This document shows positions 11,729 to 24,135 of a DNA stretch of 64,000 nucleotides, piece by piece. The stretch is from Cenococcum geophilum 1.58. Taxonomy: Eukaryota; Ascomycota; Dothideomycetes; Gloniales; Gloniaceae. Made by a program: the position numbers and the translations under genes. Position 1 is the first letter of the stretch, and each line of letters begins with the position of its first letter. Location: assembly GCA_001692895.1 (NCBI GenBank), contig KV748183.1, positions 806,001 to 870,000 on the forward strand, read 5' to 3'. The notes under the pieces are model-generated. The model was not told the origin of the DNA and ran no database searches. It saw nothing but the letters and a program-made list of their open reading frames with translations.

Positions 11729-12397
11729 ATGCCAACACCAAGTAGGAATCTATCGCAATCAATTTCCAGAAAGAACAAAAAAGCGACCAAGTCAGTGGCA
11801 GGTTCAGGCGTCCCCAAAGGATGGCCTTTAGAGGTCACATACATCCGTGCACCAATCTACTCAAAAGCCCTCTCAACTGATCTAAACGCACCGAACTCTA
11901 CTGGCAGTACTTCCACTCTATCGTCTACTATTAGCTTACCTCTAGGACCCTCTCAAGTCGTTCGTATTGGTGCTATATCGGATCCCTCGCATCCTGCTAA
12001 CGGACAGCATGGCCTTTTCGCAGTGCGGCACCTCGCACCGGATAGCCTCATCCTTCCTTACCTTGGTTTTGTTCATGGAAAAGAAGATGCGGACTCCAAC
12101 TCTGATTATGATCTCTCCCTCGACCGCGATTTGGGTATTGGCGTGGATGCGACAAAGTTTGGTAACGAGGCCAGGTTTATCAATGATTATCGTGGCGTAA
12201 GTCCTGCAGGACCAAATGCAGAATTTAGGGAGATGTGGGTAGACACCGGTAATGGAAAGTCCGAGAAGATAATGGGAGTATATGTGCTTAGTGCCGGTAG
12301 GAGTGGGAAGAGATCTAAGGGTATTGCTAAAAGCGAGGAAATCCTTGTCAGCTACGGAAAAGGCTTCTGGAGTGAGCGCAGGAAGGATCAAGAGTGA
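11729..12397 (+). CDS. SET-domain protein (putative lysine methyltransferase), single exon
   Basis: 222 aa without introns. The basic N-terminus (about 1-35) is followed by a SET core: GLFAVRHLAPDSLILPYLG (residues about 93-111) is the N-terminal SET motif; EARFINDYRGV matches the RFINHxC substrate/cofactor motif, with Asp-Tyr replacing the usual His-Ser/Cys; EILVSYGKGFW is the C-terminal (E)ExxxxYG motif including the catalytic-type Tyr. No pre-SET, post-SET or other domain is seen. SET proteins use S-adenosylmethionine to methylate lysines; the target cannot be told. The missing canonical Asn-His leaves activity uncertain. The ATG at 11729 is the first in frame. Confidence 0.82.
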   Translation: MPTPSRNLSQSISRKNKKATKSVAGSGVPKGWPLEVTYIRAPIYSKALSTDLNAPNSTGSTSTLSSTISLPLGPSQVVRIGAISDPSHPANGQHGLFAVRHLAPDSLILPYLGFVHGKEDADSNSDYDLSLDRDLGIGVDATKFGNEARFINDYRGVSPAGPNAEFREMWVDTGNGKSEKIMGVYVLSAGRSGKRSKGIAKSEEILVSYGKGFWSERRKDQE

Positions 12398-12687
12398 CAT
12401 TGGCAGTTCGTGTGGAGTTGAATGAGATGGAAGGTAGTCGATGGATGCGCCTTCGCCAGCTGTTAACCTCCCTGCTAAGCCGGATCGCCCGTCAAGCACA
12501 GGACGTTAGGCACCGTCTAGGATGCTAAGAGCCAAATCTATTTGTTAGTTCGTTTGTCCACTATGCGGGCGTGTGGGGAGAACAATTAGGGCCGTTCGCG
12601 TTGTCGACAAGTTGGCAATTCAGGCGTACATGGCTTCATACAAACACTGCACAGGGAGTAGTACCACTTTAACAGCATCCACTCAAT

Positions 12688-13068
12688 TTGAACTTTTTCA
12701 ACAAGCATACATCAGACAACATCCTTTTCATTACGAGACTTATACCCACTGACGTTTCAGTCTCTGGTCTCAACTGTGATTCCATTTCTTTATCCATATT
12801 ACCAATTCTTAGCTCGCCTCGTTGCTCTTGGCGTCATGTACCTCATTATTTCATCTTTTCTCAGAAACCCGCAACTCCGAGCGAAATTAGGGCCCTCCGT
12901 AGACAGGTCAATAGTAATTACTTAGAAGCTCAAGGCCTCGCTGCAGTAGATACCGAACTCAAACAGCTTCACAACAAAGTCCTCAACCAGCTAGCAGAGG
13001 TTCAGTCCGAGTTGGATGAGGTCTCTCTGACTGTATTTGATCAAGGTATGAGTTGGAAATTGGGTTAG
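12688..13068 (+). CDS. Hypothetical fragment with coiled-coil-like C-terminal part, weak
   Basis: 126 codons. The first half is hydrophobic and serine-rich and looks non-coding. The second half (about 12,865-13,044) reads like real protein, with a predicted helical, Glu/Leu/Gln-rich stretch ('TELKQLHNKVLNQLAEVQSE'). An acceptor-like CAG at 12,867-12,869 and a donor-like GTATGA at 13,045 would delimit a single exon. I cannot place it in a family or complete it. Confidence 0.22.
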   Translation: MNFFNKHTSDNILFITRLIPTDVSVSGLNCDSISLSILPILSSPRCSWRHVPHYFIFSQKPATPSEIRALRRQVNSNYLEAQGLAAVDTELKQLHNKVLNQLAEVQSELDEVSLTVFDQGMSWKLG

Positions 13069-15148
13069 ACGAGCTTGACCGATCGATAAATGCAAGGCGA
13101 TGTTACTGTGACACCTCAAAGGAGTATCGGTGTGCGTATGGTCGCGGTTCTGCACGTGTGCAACAATTTCATAATCATGAAAGTCTAATGATGAGATGGA
13201 AGTTTTAGACGTTCCTGTACGGAGATGCCGTATTGCGCGCCCCAAACAAGTGCAGCCCAGTTTGGAAGACGGGGTCACTGCAGTGATTAGTTGATAAGGT
13301 GAAATGGTCAGCTGGTGTGCTCTTCCGCGGCATTTTAGTCTGCGTTTTTTACCTTGCCCGTCTTTTTGTTATGTTGATGTTTCTGTTTCTAGTGTAGACG
13401 TTATTCATTTCCCTACGAAAACGAGAGGAATCTAAATTTCGAGGTCAAAAGCACTATCACTCAGTCTCAAAGAGAGTCACTGCAACCGCCGAGATCATGC
13501 CTTTGTCATAAGACAGGATCTGCGTGGAAATATGAGTACACCACAGGTCCGGCTACGACTAAAATAATCGAGTAGAATCAACACACAATTGTGCGGAAGT
13601 CTCGGTTCTTCGTTGAGCGATTCCAGCGACTCATGGGTGGTTCCGCAGGACTCCTTGGTGCTTTAACACGGTCTGGGACTCGGTTCCATAAGCGCTTGGA
13701 GTATTTCCTAGTATCGAGGACGAGCTTAGGTAGTTTTCTAGGCTAGGGATTAATACGAGTATCTCAACAGGCATGTGCTACCTGTCACCTCCGTTTATAC
13801 CACCCAACAAGCAACTAAGGGATGCGCTAAACCTAATCGCTGTGAACATTGTACACGGTAAGTAGATATTCGACGTCCCGATCGTAAGAAATTGCGCTTG
13901 GAGTTCAGGAGTCTGCGGATGCAGATCAACTTTGGATTCCTAGAACGGAGAGTGTGGTGAAGGTTATAGGATATCCATTGGTCTGGAAATTCACCCCGAA
14001 GACCAAATAGCGACCTATTTAAGAAGTGCTCGGCCAGCATGACGTCGGGTGTGTCCGAATCCCAGCAACGTGACCCCAGGTTAGCCTTGCACACAGAACG
14101 TCTATCGAGTGTCCACCGATAGGGGATTAAATGGTCCACGTGAAAGAAACAAAACTTACGTTTATTTTATGAGTAGCAAAATGGTTTGTGGCAGGTGAGG
14201 CGTTTGAGGCGTCAGGATTGAGGCGCTGTTATTATTTCGAGCGGGAATGGCATCATAAGCTGTCCTCAGCCACACGTCAGAAACGACGATCGCCATCGCC
14301 GATGGAGCAATCGGCCTGTTTGTAAAAAAAAAGCGCAATCGCGATGGGATCGCACAAGATCGGGTTTGAGAATACGGATATCTACAATTTAGGTGAAAAG
14401 GCTGAATATCATCCCACTCAACAATAGCATATAGCTAACGGCAACGCTATGCTCTCCAACCAGCACCGAGGCAAGCTTGAACCATGCATTCAACGACTCT
14501 AAAATTCATACCCTAGAGAGAGAAACGGCGAGGGTTTGTGTGTAGGAGCCCACAATTATCTTCGTGATAGGTGGGCTGTGACCCGAGAGTGTCGAAGAAG
14601 AGTTTTCATGTGCGTGGACTTGTGGAGTTTGTGGGTTACTCTCACGACGTCATACTCTTGCCACCATCTCACAAACGTAGCCTCTCTCAACTCCCGAGAG
14701 GGAAAGTGGCAGCATGGGTCATTGCTCACCATGAAGTATTACTGTTGAGCAGCCTGCAGGTACAACCGGTATCAGCAAAAGTGCGAGAGGTCGGACCCCG
14801 TTGGTGATAGACAGGAACCGTGTTGCTTGGCAGGCCCGTAGTTGACGATGGCATCGACATCTGAAAGATCACATGGGCTTGTGACGTTTGCGGTCTCGCG
14901 TGCAACGGCTGGCCGACGAGCCTAGGCGGTTTCGGAATCTTGAGACGGAAGCGATCAACAGCCTCTTACATGGCGGCCAATCATCACCAAGCAGCCGCTC
15001 TAAGCCCCCAAGCTCCCCCAAGCCTTGCCCGGTGAGCAGGAACCGGATTTTTCTTCAGTTGTTCAACTGCCGCACTGAATCCTGCAAAGAATTACGGCCT
15101 GGGCTTTATTATTGCCAGGGTGCCGGGTTCACCGTCCGCGGCCATGTC

Positions 15149-15231
15149 CAAGGGGGGGTACATGTGCGGATTGCCAGCGTCGAGGCAGTGAAGGTTCCAT
15201 ACGTTAGCAATCCGCACATGTTACCCCCTTG
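15149..15231. repeat. Imperfect 25-bp inverted repeat with 32-nt spacer
   Basis: The left arm 15,149-15,174 (CAAGGGGGGGTACATGTGCG...) pairs with the right arm 15,207-15,231 (GCAATCCGCACATGT...) with one or two mismatches. The arms lie in a gene-free region and could be the ends of a deleted or very small inverted-repeat element. Confidence 0.6.
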
Positions 15232-16065
15232 TAAAAGATCCTTCTGGTGGCTGTTTCAACGATCGAATGTCATTGCCATTACAGGAGCCTGGAATAATGC
15301 TGAGCTGCATCGATAAAAGGGCCCAAACCTCAAGGCTGCTGTCAGGAACGTAATCCGAATGTCCGGTTATTTTCCCCGGCCGTAACTTCCCCAAAGGACT
15401 TGAATTGCTATTACAAACAAGACTCCTTAGTACGATATGGGTTTTGGCGCCAAATGTACTCCGTATCGTAATACCAATGGTATGGTTGTATTAAGAGTCA
15501 AGTATAGCGTGAATAAGCAGTAAAAACTTAATAAAAAGTAAATCTTAAAGCGTAAAGGGTATAGATTTTCCTCACGGGCAGGGTATACCCCCTTCCTATA
15601 CGACCGGTTATACCGATATTGGTGGTAGAGCTTAACGATATCGTCGAAAGTCAGATAATCGTTAATTACACCAAAAAGTCTTGATCAGGGCGTGTAGATC
15701 GTAATACAAATTAGATCGTTATATACCCGTTATCGTAATGAAGGATTTAGTCAAAACCAACAAAACCACTTGCATATCCTGTTACCACACCACCACACCA
15801 CCAGCCTCGTCTGATATCACCTTACCACTTCAGCCCACCAACCAAACATAGCCTTACCCATGCCTTCTCCCGCCCTAGTAGCTGCCCTCCCGGTCAGTCC
15901 AGAGAATTCGAGATCCAAGACCCGTGTGCACAACCTGCACGCTTTGCACACCGCGCCTCTATCAACCTATATCAAACCCCCACCCCGCATCCAAGCCTTC
16001 CTTATTCTCCTTCTCCTCACAATCCACACAACTTCACCGAGAAATACAACCGCGTCGAAAATATC

Positions 16066-16678
16066 ATGGCGCCCTCGCCAAGACATAGCCTGACTGATGT
16101 AAGAACTCTCAATGCAGCCTTGCTGTTTCCTAAATCCACCATTACTGACGCTGCTACCTTAGGACAACTCCTTGCAGAAGTACATGCTACTCTCAAGCCA
16201 GCAAGAAGTTCTTCGTCGTCGACTCTCACTCCAAATTCCCCCTCCAACTCCAATGACGGCCTTCTCTCCGGAAATGCAATCACTTTCCTCATCACCAGTG
16301 TCTTCTCGCCCTAATTACAACTCTTTTAGCCCTGAGCCATTCCCTATATCTCCAGCATCCAGTCGACCCATGGGTGCTTACCCAATTCCCACCGTCCCAG
16401 GAGTCGAGCACCGCAGCAGCATGGGCTACGAGAACCAGAGCGAGAACGGCCACAAGCTTTACGAGATCAATCAAAAGATCAAGACAACCTTGACCGAGCT
16501 CCTTAACACCGACTCGGTCAAGAACGACGAAAAGTTCCGCACTTGGATCCAGGGACGGCTTATGGATGCCGAAATGGAGATGCGGCGTCAACGAAGACGT
16601 CGCAGCAGCATCGACCGCGAGATTGCTGAAAGCATTGCCGAGCGCTTTGAGCACAACGGGTTTAGGTACTCGNCATGA
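16066..16678 (+). CDS. Conserved hypothetical protein, 2 exons
   Basis: Exons 16,066-16,098 and 16,163-16,678 (intron 64 nt) give 182 aa. The second exon starts DNSLQKYMLLSSQQEVL, then a Ser/Pro-rich low-complexity part (about 30-80). A charged helical C-terminus (about 95-180) contains ENGHKLYEINQKIKTTLTEL and an Arg-rich run RRQRRRRSS. The style is that of small fungal-specific proteins, possibly nucleic-acid binding or nuclear, but no named domain is recognised. One ambiguous base (n at 16,673) makes the last residue undetermined; a TGA follows at 16,676. The splice is inferred because it joins the short N-terminus in frame with no stop. Confidence 0.65.
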
Positions 16679-18452
16679 CGTGGTAGGGGTCTCCTCGCTC
16701 TTACTTTTACTTTTAATACCTGTCAAACTACTGGCGGAAAAATGACACGAAAAGAGCCGAGTCACAGAAATAGATGAGAGTGACGGAGCTGCGTCAATTA
16801 TTTTGGAGGAAAATGTCGATCATAGGCCACGTCTATCAGGACGTTTTGATTGCCTTTGTATGGGGTTACAAGCTCAACGGCTATTTAGGCTATTGGAAGC
16901 TGGCGTTACTATCAACATCGTATTCCTCAAGGCCTGGGAGGCACGGCGTACTCTCACTTCACTCGTGGGGTAGGGGGCATTGGTTAATCGGTACAAATGA
17001 TATCTAAGGCATATTGGTTTTTTTTGGCTGGCGGCATAATTCTGATTGTAACTTTATTGGTGTGATGAAGGGATGAGTTAACGCAACTTACGAGTCATGA
17101 CGTTTAGTTGAATGAATTGAATGGATCACTACGATTGCCATAACTTGCCATCTCTCATTCTTAGTTGTGAAATGTGTAATCGACTGCTCCATCCTCTCTT
17201 CTGATAGGTACAACGCCGCTACATCTCATCCAAGTCACCATGATCTCGAACCACCCGACCCTCCGCAGACAAAGCATCTAAATCGCGTTTTGTAATATCG
17301 CCACTCAAAACTGCGGGGTTTTGCAGGCAATGCATCCTTTCCCCAGCCTAGCATGCAACCAGGCTGCACATCTCCACTATTCATGGGAAACATCCTGTAG
17401 CTAATGCTGCACCCCAAGAAAAACGAACCACCCAGACCGCACCCTCAACGCACGACTCGCCCGTATCGCCCATAAAAATTTATCTCCTGCAAAAACCTTG
17501 GGAGGTGCCGCGCCTTCTATTCGCTCCAGCATGCGGTTTTACGAAAAGTCAATCGCGCCCCTCGGAACGGGGATCATCAGCCCCGCTTCTAGCTCCCCCA
17601 ACCCTTCTCCCCCCTCCACTCCACACAAGAGCAGCTGAGATAGAGGGCGGCGGCGGCGGCGGCGGCGGCGACGGCGAAGGGGCCGGGAGACTCCGCATTG
17701 CGCGCTATTATGCCATTGCTTATTATTCTAGCTCAAGTTTCTAGCTCCAGCTCTAGCGCCAGCTATGTAAAGTACCTAAAAATAAACCAGCAGCGCCCAG
17801 TTTTCTCTCGCGGGCTCAGGCCAAACAGTTATGTTTTATATGCACAGCTCGGAGGCAGCCGGATCCGCGCTGATAAAGTACCATCCAGGGGGCGGGATTC
17901 GATTGGCCTGCCGACAAGCAATTGCACGGGCAGGTAGGCAGGCAGGGCAGGCAGGATGGGGATTGGGATGGGATAGGACGGGATGTCTGATATCTGGTTT
18001 TCTTGCGCGCGAGAGCGCCACGCGTCTTGGTTCGCTGCTGCAAGGGCATTACGTGCGTTGTGATAGCCATCTTTTCCTGCTTCAGGGGTTTCCCTACTGG
18101 GTTGGGGATGCAGGGACTAGGGACTGCTGGGGGAGCTGGGGTTGCGGCGGATGTTTTCGGTCGTGGCCGTGGTAGGTGGGTTGGGTTTTGAGGATTGGAA
18201 GGCTGGTGCGTGTGTGTGGAGAGTTATGTGTATCAATTGATGTGCCCATGCCCAGCGCTCCTCCTGCTTGGGCTTTAGGATCCAGTATAGCTATCTACGC
18301 TGGATCTTGTGACGGGTAGCCTAAGAAAAACATGGCGTAACAGGGCGCGGAAGTGCGCAATATTGAACAGAAGCCGGTTCGTTGGACGCAGCTTAAACAT
18401 GGATGAAGAAAAGTTTAGATGGTCGAAAATAGTGGCACTGATAAAGACAGCG
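16679..18452. other. Intergenic, convergent; GCG-repeat and GC-rich patch
   Basis: No supported gene in 1.8 kb. A trinucleotide (GGC) run lies at about 17,645-17,670 and a purine-rich GGCAGG repeat at about 17,935-17,960. Short frames on both strands lack recognisable content. The right end is the 3' UTR of MSC2. Confidence 0.5.
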
Positions 18453-21400
18453 CTATCCACCAATCCTACTGCCCCCGCCGCACCAGCACCGTCCTTCGCC
18501 TTCCCGCTCAACGTGCACGACCACGTCCATGCCCTTGCCTTTCAAGAACTGCACGGTGCGCTCACGTACGTCTTCTAGATTGGTTGTGCGAGCTGCAATG
18601 ATGTGGATGACGCCGAGGACTTTCTGGTGCGCCGGCGTGTGTGGCTGGGGCTCGTGAGTGTGTGCGTGAGAGCGTGAATCGGAATGGGAATGAGAGGGAG
18701 AGTGGTTGTACTCATCACGACTATGTTCATGCCCATGCCCATGGCTGTGGTAGTGGTCACGCTCATGAGCATGATGCGGAGAGTGAGAATGCGAATGGTC
18801 GCAGTGATCTCCGTGATTATGGCCATGGCCATGGCCATGATCGTGTTTATGCTCATGTGCATGCACTTCTGCGTGAGCTGCTCCGGCGTCTTCGAGCCAG
18901 AAACGAGGGACGGTATAGCCGACTACACCTCGTAGGGAGCTGATTTCCTGTAGTGCATTGCGGATACCGTACTCGACATCCGCGGGAAGAGAAAGTAGAA
19001 GTCGCATACCAGAACTCTTAACAAGCGGGATGGCGGAAAGGAAAATTAGGATCGCAATGATACAAGATGCAAGGGGATCCCACCCCGACCAGCCGTAGTA
19101 CTTGGTAAGTAGCGTAGAAATGATGACAGCTAAGGAACCGAGAGTGTCGGCCATGATATGCAAGAATATTCCTTGCATATTCTCATTATCGTGGTGGTGA
19201 GAATGGCCCCCATGAGAATGGCCGTCATGATCGTGTGAATGCCCATGATCTCCATGGTCATGTCCATGGTGGGCATGCCCGAAGGCTGTAAGGCCCACAA
19301 TATTGACGATGAAACCAAGTATACTGACGATGAGAAGCTCGTTGAGTCGATGTAGTTCGTGCCCACCCCACAGTCGTTCGAGGGCATCAAATACAATCTC
19401 AACACTTACAAGCCTAGGAAGTGGTTAGGTTGAGTGGGAAAAGTACTAGAATGCGCACTTACATAAGGAAGATTCCATTAGCAAAGCCGGAAATGGTATC
19501 GACTTTGCCATAACCGTAAGGAAATCGCCCACTGGACGGCCACTTGCTCATCACTGCTGCTGCCAATCCCACAGCCAGCCCAGCGCAGTCAAACAACATA
19601 TGAATACTGTCTGTCAAGAGACCCAATGAACCACTCACAAAACCGTAGAAAAACTGGACGAGCATAAATGTGAGATTGAGCCTAGATAAAACATATGTTA
19701 GTGCATCAACTTGAATGACAATTAAGACCTCATGTTGCTTACATCGCAAAATACGCAATCCTCCTAGAGTCTTTCTCGATAAGTATGCTGTGAGCGATTG
19801 ATCCTGAAGTAACTCGACGGATGAGGTATCCAGATATTCTAGAGTGATTGCCATGAAGATGATGATCGCCATGATGCTTATGGTCGTGATCTCCTGCGTC
19901 TTGTTTCGAAACAGAAGTAGTTGTGTCAAATGTGGCAGCCGCATAACACAAAACACATAGAACACCAATGTAAGGAAACCCTTTCCAGATACCCGGATGT
20001 TGCAGGTAGCTGAATCCTGTTATCAAGATGCAGCCAATGAGAACGCCGGGTTTTCGTTGAGTTCGTAAAGAAGAAGGTAATGAAAAGAAAAGAAGAGCTG
20101 TAGCAGAAGCCACAGACAAAGCAGAGAATATAATTGCATCATAAGAGATTGGAGGTGATGTAGACAGCACAATAGCGGAAGCTACCGTGAAGAGGCTAAG
20201 TGTCAGACCGGCCAAAAGGGTGAGTTTGGTATCTTCGGGGGATGAAATTAACGGTGACGAAGGTTTCGGGAGAGATAGCCTAGTAGAAGCTGGTGCATCC
20301 CATGNGGTTTCGGATGTAGCCAATTTTAACCTAGAGGCTCCTCGCGATATGGTTAATAAAGACCAGCCCGCTGTTGGCAGTGGAGGAGGAAATGCAAGCA
20401 CCGAGGTAGCGAGAGCAAGATGACCAAGAATAAGAGCCCGTTTATTTGCCGAGAAGTTCAGAAAGTCGCATAGAAGCCCAAGCAATAGCACTATACAAGT
20501 GGTTCTCCTCGTACGGATTATTCTTTTCCAATTATCCAAGAATGTATGTTTCATCGGCCTTATATCGAAGCTGCCGATTCCAGTCGCAACAACAGTTAAA
20601 AGAACAATGGCTGTCCTTGAACCACCAAGCTGCATAGTAGCATAGAAAGGGAGAAGAATACTGAGTATTCTACCGCCTATTTGGCGAAGGGAAGCAAAAC
20701 TCCAGAATCTTTCGTATTTCTTGCCTAAACGTTCTGAATTTCCCAAGCTGCTCTTTCGGCGATCCAGCGGCTGACCTAAGGAGCGTATCTTGGACAGTAT
20801 TCCGACCAGTATCAGTGTCGCCGAGGAGAGTGTACATGCTTGTATGAGTGGAGAGTTGGTGGAGAAGCTTCGTAACTGGATACCGGCTGAGTCCTTAGTA
20901 ACGGCATGTAGCAGTCGATCGTGAGAGGGGGTGATTGCGGAGGGGGGATTCGAGGGTATAGGAATGGTGGGGTACGCCAATGAGGCGAATAGATAAGGCA
21001 GAGGAATGAGAATTGCCGTCAGAACTTCTGGTAACTTCAACCATGAACTATACCCCGGTTAGTCGAACCAGATCCAAGATTGATGAGAGGGTTATTACAA
21101 ACCTTGATGCCACCACCGGATTTTCTTGTATCGGAGAAAATCCATATCCATTCGAAGCATTACTTGGACGTTGGGGAGGGCGACCAAGGTCTGATTCTCC
21201 TCGAGGCCGGCCCCTCATTGAGGGGTTGAAGGCAAAGCCGCTATCGACTGATTGAGAGTGATTGTGGAAGTGGTCGTAGTGGTTAGTATAGGGCGACAAG
21301 CTGTCTATGCGCAATTGGTCGTCCAAATCAGAATGGGAATGGCCGTGGAGGCTGTTACTGGAAGCTGGTTTCTTTAGGGTTCTACCGTTGGTCCAAGCGG

Positions 21401-21500
21401 GAGCTCGTTCAGCCAAAAGGGCGCGATTGTGGGAGCGCGAATACCCATGACTATGTCCATGACTGCCTGGGTTCAGAGGAAGCGCGTATGTAGACGCCAT
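18453..21500 (-). CDS. MSC2: Msc2-type cation-diffusion-facilitator zinc transporter of the ER/early secretory pathway, 4 exons
   Basis: Predicted 960 aa; exons 21,500-21,103, 21,047-19,743, 19,681-19,463 and 19,413-18,453; introns 49-61 nt. A His/Ser-rich cytosolic N-terminus (about 130 aa) precedes a long series of hydrophobic segments, the many-helix extension typical of Msc2/ZnT5. The CDF core has two HxxxD zinc sites, DSIHMLFDC and LHIMADTLG, separated by a His-rich loop (HGHDHGDHGHSHDHDGHS...). The C-terminal cytosolic domain (VLGVIHIIAARTTNLEDVRER) is split by a second His/Asp-rich insert of about 75 residues. Yeast Msc2 pairs with Zrg17 to bring zinc into the ER. One ambiguous base lies at 20,305. 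It shares a 364-bp divergent promoter with ALG1. Confidence 0.93.
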
Positions 21501-21864
21501 GTAGGGTAAGAGGGCGATGTGATTCCACCGCCACTAAGTTCTGGGCAGACCAGTACCCGTGGCCAAAGGTGCAGTCGGCATGAGGGTCAAACGGCAAAGA
21601 ATGATGGCAGCAGTAATGGGCGACTGCGACTGTGTGAATGGGTCAAACAACGGAGCAGCAGGCGATGTTGGTGCGATGTTTCTATTCTAAATGCATCGTC
21701 CCCGGCCTTCAGGGGTCCGCATCAGTAGATCGTCAAAAGTGTGGCGCAAACGCTCCATATCGAAAATCATTCTGGAACTTCAGTCCAACATCGACTTTCA
21801 TATAACACTAGCCTTCCCCAAAGAAATTGCATTAGGCTTACTTTCCCTTTCTCCTCGTGCGAGG
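21501..21864. promoter_or_regulatory. Divergent promoter region MSC2 / ALG1
   Basis: 364 bp between two start codons facing away from each other. No gene and no motif I can name; it must hold both core promoters. Confidence 0.6.
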
Positions 21865-23691
21865 ATGTTTGACTGGACGTCCAAGACTTTTGTAGATGTC
21901 GCTATTTTCGTAGCCCTAATAATTTCTTCTCTTGTCACTTTATTCCTGTTTACGTTGCCTACCCAGTATGATCCTTGCAACCCAGACTTAGTCCAAGAAG
22001 ATGTCCCTGAGGAAGAGAAGAAGAAATCTGTCGATTCCGCATATGGCTACTTTAACAAACATCGAGCTACAAACAAGGCGTTAAAGGTAGAAGGGTCAAC
22101 CCAAGTTGTCGTTCTTGGAGACATCGGCCGGAGTCCCCGCATGCAATATCATGCAATCAGCATCGCAAAGCATGGAGGTCGGGTGGACCTGATTGGTTAT
22201 CAAGGTTAGTCGCAAGTGGAAAATATCTATTTCGAAATGTGCGGCAGTGTACTGAGATATCATAAAGAATCGGAAGTGCACCCTGTCGTCGCATCAAGTC
22301 CCTTGATCAACATTGTTCCAATAGCACCTATCCCCAATTTGCTTCGTACTAACAGCAAGTTATTGTTTCTTTTTGTTGCCCCACTGAAGGCTTTCTGGCA
22401 GGCATGGAGCTTGTATCATGCCTTGGGATATCGGGCAAAGCCTGCGAAATGGATGCTTGTTCAGGTGAGATCTACTTTTTCATTCTATATTTCGCGCGTA
22501 TTTACCTTTCATCATTTAACTGTTCCTCTTCACCTCTTAATCGCTCATACAATCCATCAGCAGTCAATCTGCTGAAGATGCTTTCTTTTGTGTGAAGCCT
22601 GCTGTCTCCTTCGTTTTGGAAACACATGCTCTCATCGTATCAGCACGTCTCGTTTCTGATTACGCGTATTGGTACCTAAATATCACAGACCTCTACAACT
22701 ATTGATTACCACTCTATATCCAGGCCACTAATTATGATTACAGAATCCCCCTTCTATACCTACTCTAGCGATAGCACAGTTTATCTGTTTCTTTCGCAAC
22801 ACCAACTTTGTAATTGATTGGCACAATTTCGGGTACTCAATACTTGCTCTTAAACTTGGATATGGCCATCCTCTCGTAATCATTGCTTCTTTGTACGAAA
22901 ATTTATTCGCTCGCTTCGCTTTCGCTCATTTCGCTGTCACAAACGCTATGGCTCGCGTACTCAAAGAGAAGTACGGCATCACTGCTCGTCCCCTACATGA
23001 CCGACCTTCTGCTATTTTCAAGCCTCTTGGCTCAGACGAACGCTCGGCCTTTCTTTCCCGCTTGGTCGAAACAGCCCAATATGCAAAAGACTTATCCAAA
23101 GGCCCGAAAAGCCCATGGCGCCTCCTCGTGAGTCCTACATCCTGGACCGCTGATGAAGACTTCACTGTTCTCCTCGACGCGCTAGTCAGCTACTCCTCTC
23201 TCGTCACCTCCAAGACCCAACTTCCCAAAATTCTCGCCATTATCACGGGTAAAGGCCCATTTAAAGAGCACTATCTCTCGAAAATCCGGGCTCTTAATCA
23301 AGATAAAAAGCTCCTGAATGTAGTCATTCTGACAGCCTGGCTCACGCCCGAAGATTATGCGCTACTTCTCGGTTCTGCCGATCTTGGGGTCTCACTGCAC
23401 ACTTCTTCCTCTGGCGTTGACCTTCCAATGAAGGTCGTGGATATGTTTGGCGCAGGCTTGCCGGTCGTCGGTTGGTGCAAGTTTGAGGCCTGGCCAGAGC
23501 TTGTTAGAGAAGGTGTGAACGGACGAGGTTTTCAGAATACCGAAGAGCTGCTGCATCTGCTTGTTGATCTGTTCGCAGAGAGGGAGGCGGATTTGCCGAA
23601 CTTGAAGAAGGGAGCACTCAAGGAGAGTTCATACCGCTGGGATGATGAGTGGGATGGAGTGGCGGGAAAGTTATTTAAGCTGGTCAAGTAA
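21865..23691 (+). CDS. ALG1: Chitobiosyldiphosphodolichol beta-1,4-mannosyltransferase Alg1, 3 exons
   Basis: Predicted 494 aa from exons 21,865-22,204, 22,268-22,464 and 22,744-23,691. It adds the first mannose from GDP-mannose to GlcNAc2-PP-dolichol on the cytosolic ER face (glycosyltransferase family 33). A single N-terminal membrane anchor ([18 protein letters not shown], about residues 12-29) is followed by the nucleotide-sugar fold: [51 protein letters not shown], and the donor-binding segment [20 protein letters not shown]. The second intron is unusually long for this region (279 nt). All exon phases agree. The start at 21,865 places the membrane anchor at the expected distance. Confidence 0.94.
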
Positions 23692-24135
23692 AAGCTCACA
23701 ATCTACGCGTATTTTACGTGGAGAAGATCAACCATTTTCAGTGCATTTTATGGGCATAGAGAGCATACGAATGACGTACTTATATCATGCACTTGAACTC
23801 ACTAATAGCTTCACTTAGCTTTCAGATGCTTCTGGTAAATGTCCGAGTTGCGTATTGACCCGTAGATTCTCTCCTATAACAAATATAAAAGCAGCAGCGT
23901 GTTGCAAGATCTAATAGGCGACTACTTACTACAGCGTCCTTCATTTATCAAACATACGCATTAGAAACGCAATATTTTCTATCTACTATCCCAAACGGTC
24001 CGTTAACGAACATTTCGGGCCTTCTTCGGCAATGATGATTTTGACTCAACCTTCACCCTTCCTACGCGAACCCCGAGAAAACGAGGCTGCTATGCGTCTT
24101 TAGTCTTAACATGCTATCTTTATCAACAGCACCAA
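23692..24135. other. Intergenic, ALG1 to TFIIIC subunit gene
   Basis: 444 bp containing the ALG1 3' UTR and the promoter of the next gene in the same direction. Nothing else seen. Confidence 0.6.

Larger units (their letters stand above)
12398..16065. other. Gene-poor 3.7-kb region
   Basis: No complete gene is supported. A plus-strand open frame at 12,688-13,068 ends in a heptad-like, charged segment (about residues 65-120, with Leu/Val spacing) that could be a coiled-coil exon followed by a GTATGA donor at 13,045, but no matching next exon was found. An open minus frame at 13,795-14,139 is not recognised. An inverted repeat lies at 15,149-15,231. From about 15,480 to 15,750 the DNA is AT-richer and resembles a weakly mutated repeat. 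Confidence 0.5.

Noticed and set aside
18641-18943. Plus-strand frames rich in Gly/Ala/His opposite the MSC2 His-rich region
   Set aside because: Shadow of the CAT/CAC-rich coding strand; MSC2 is conserved on the minus strand.
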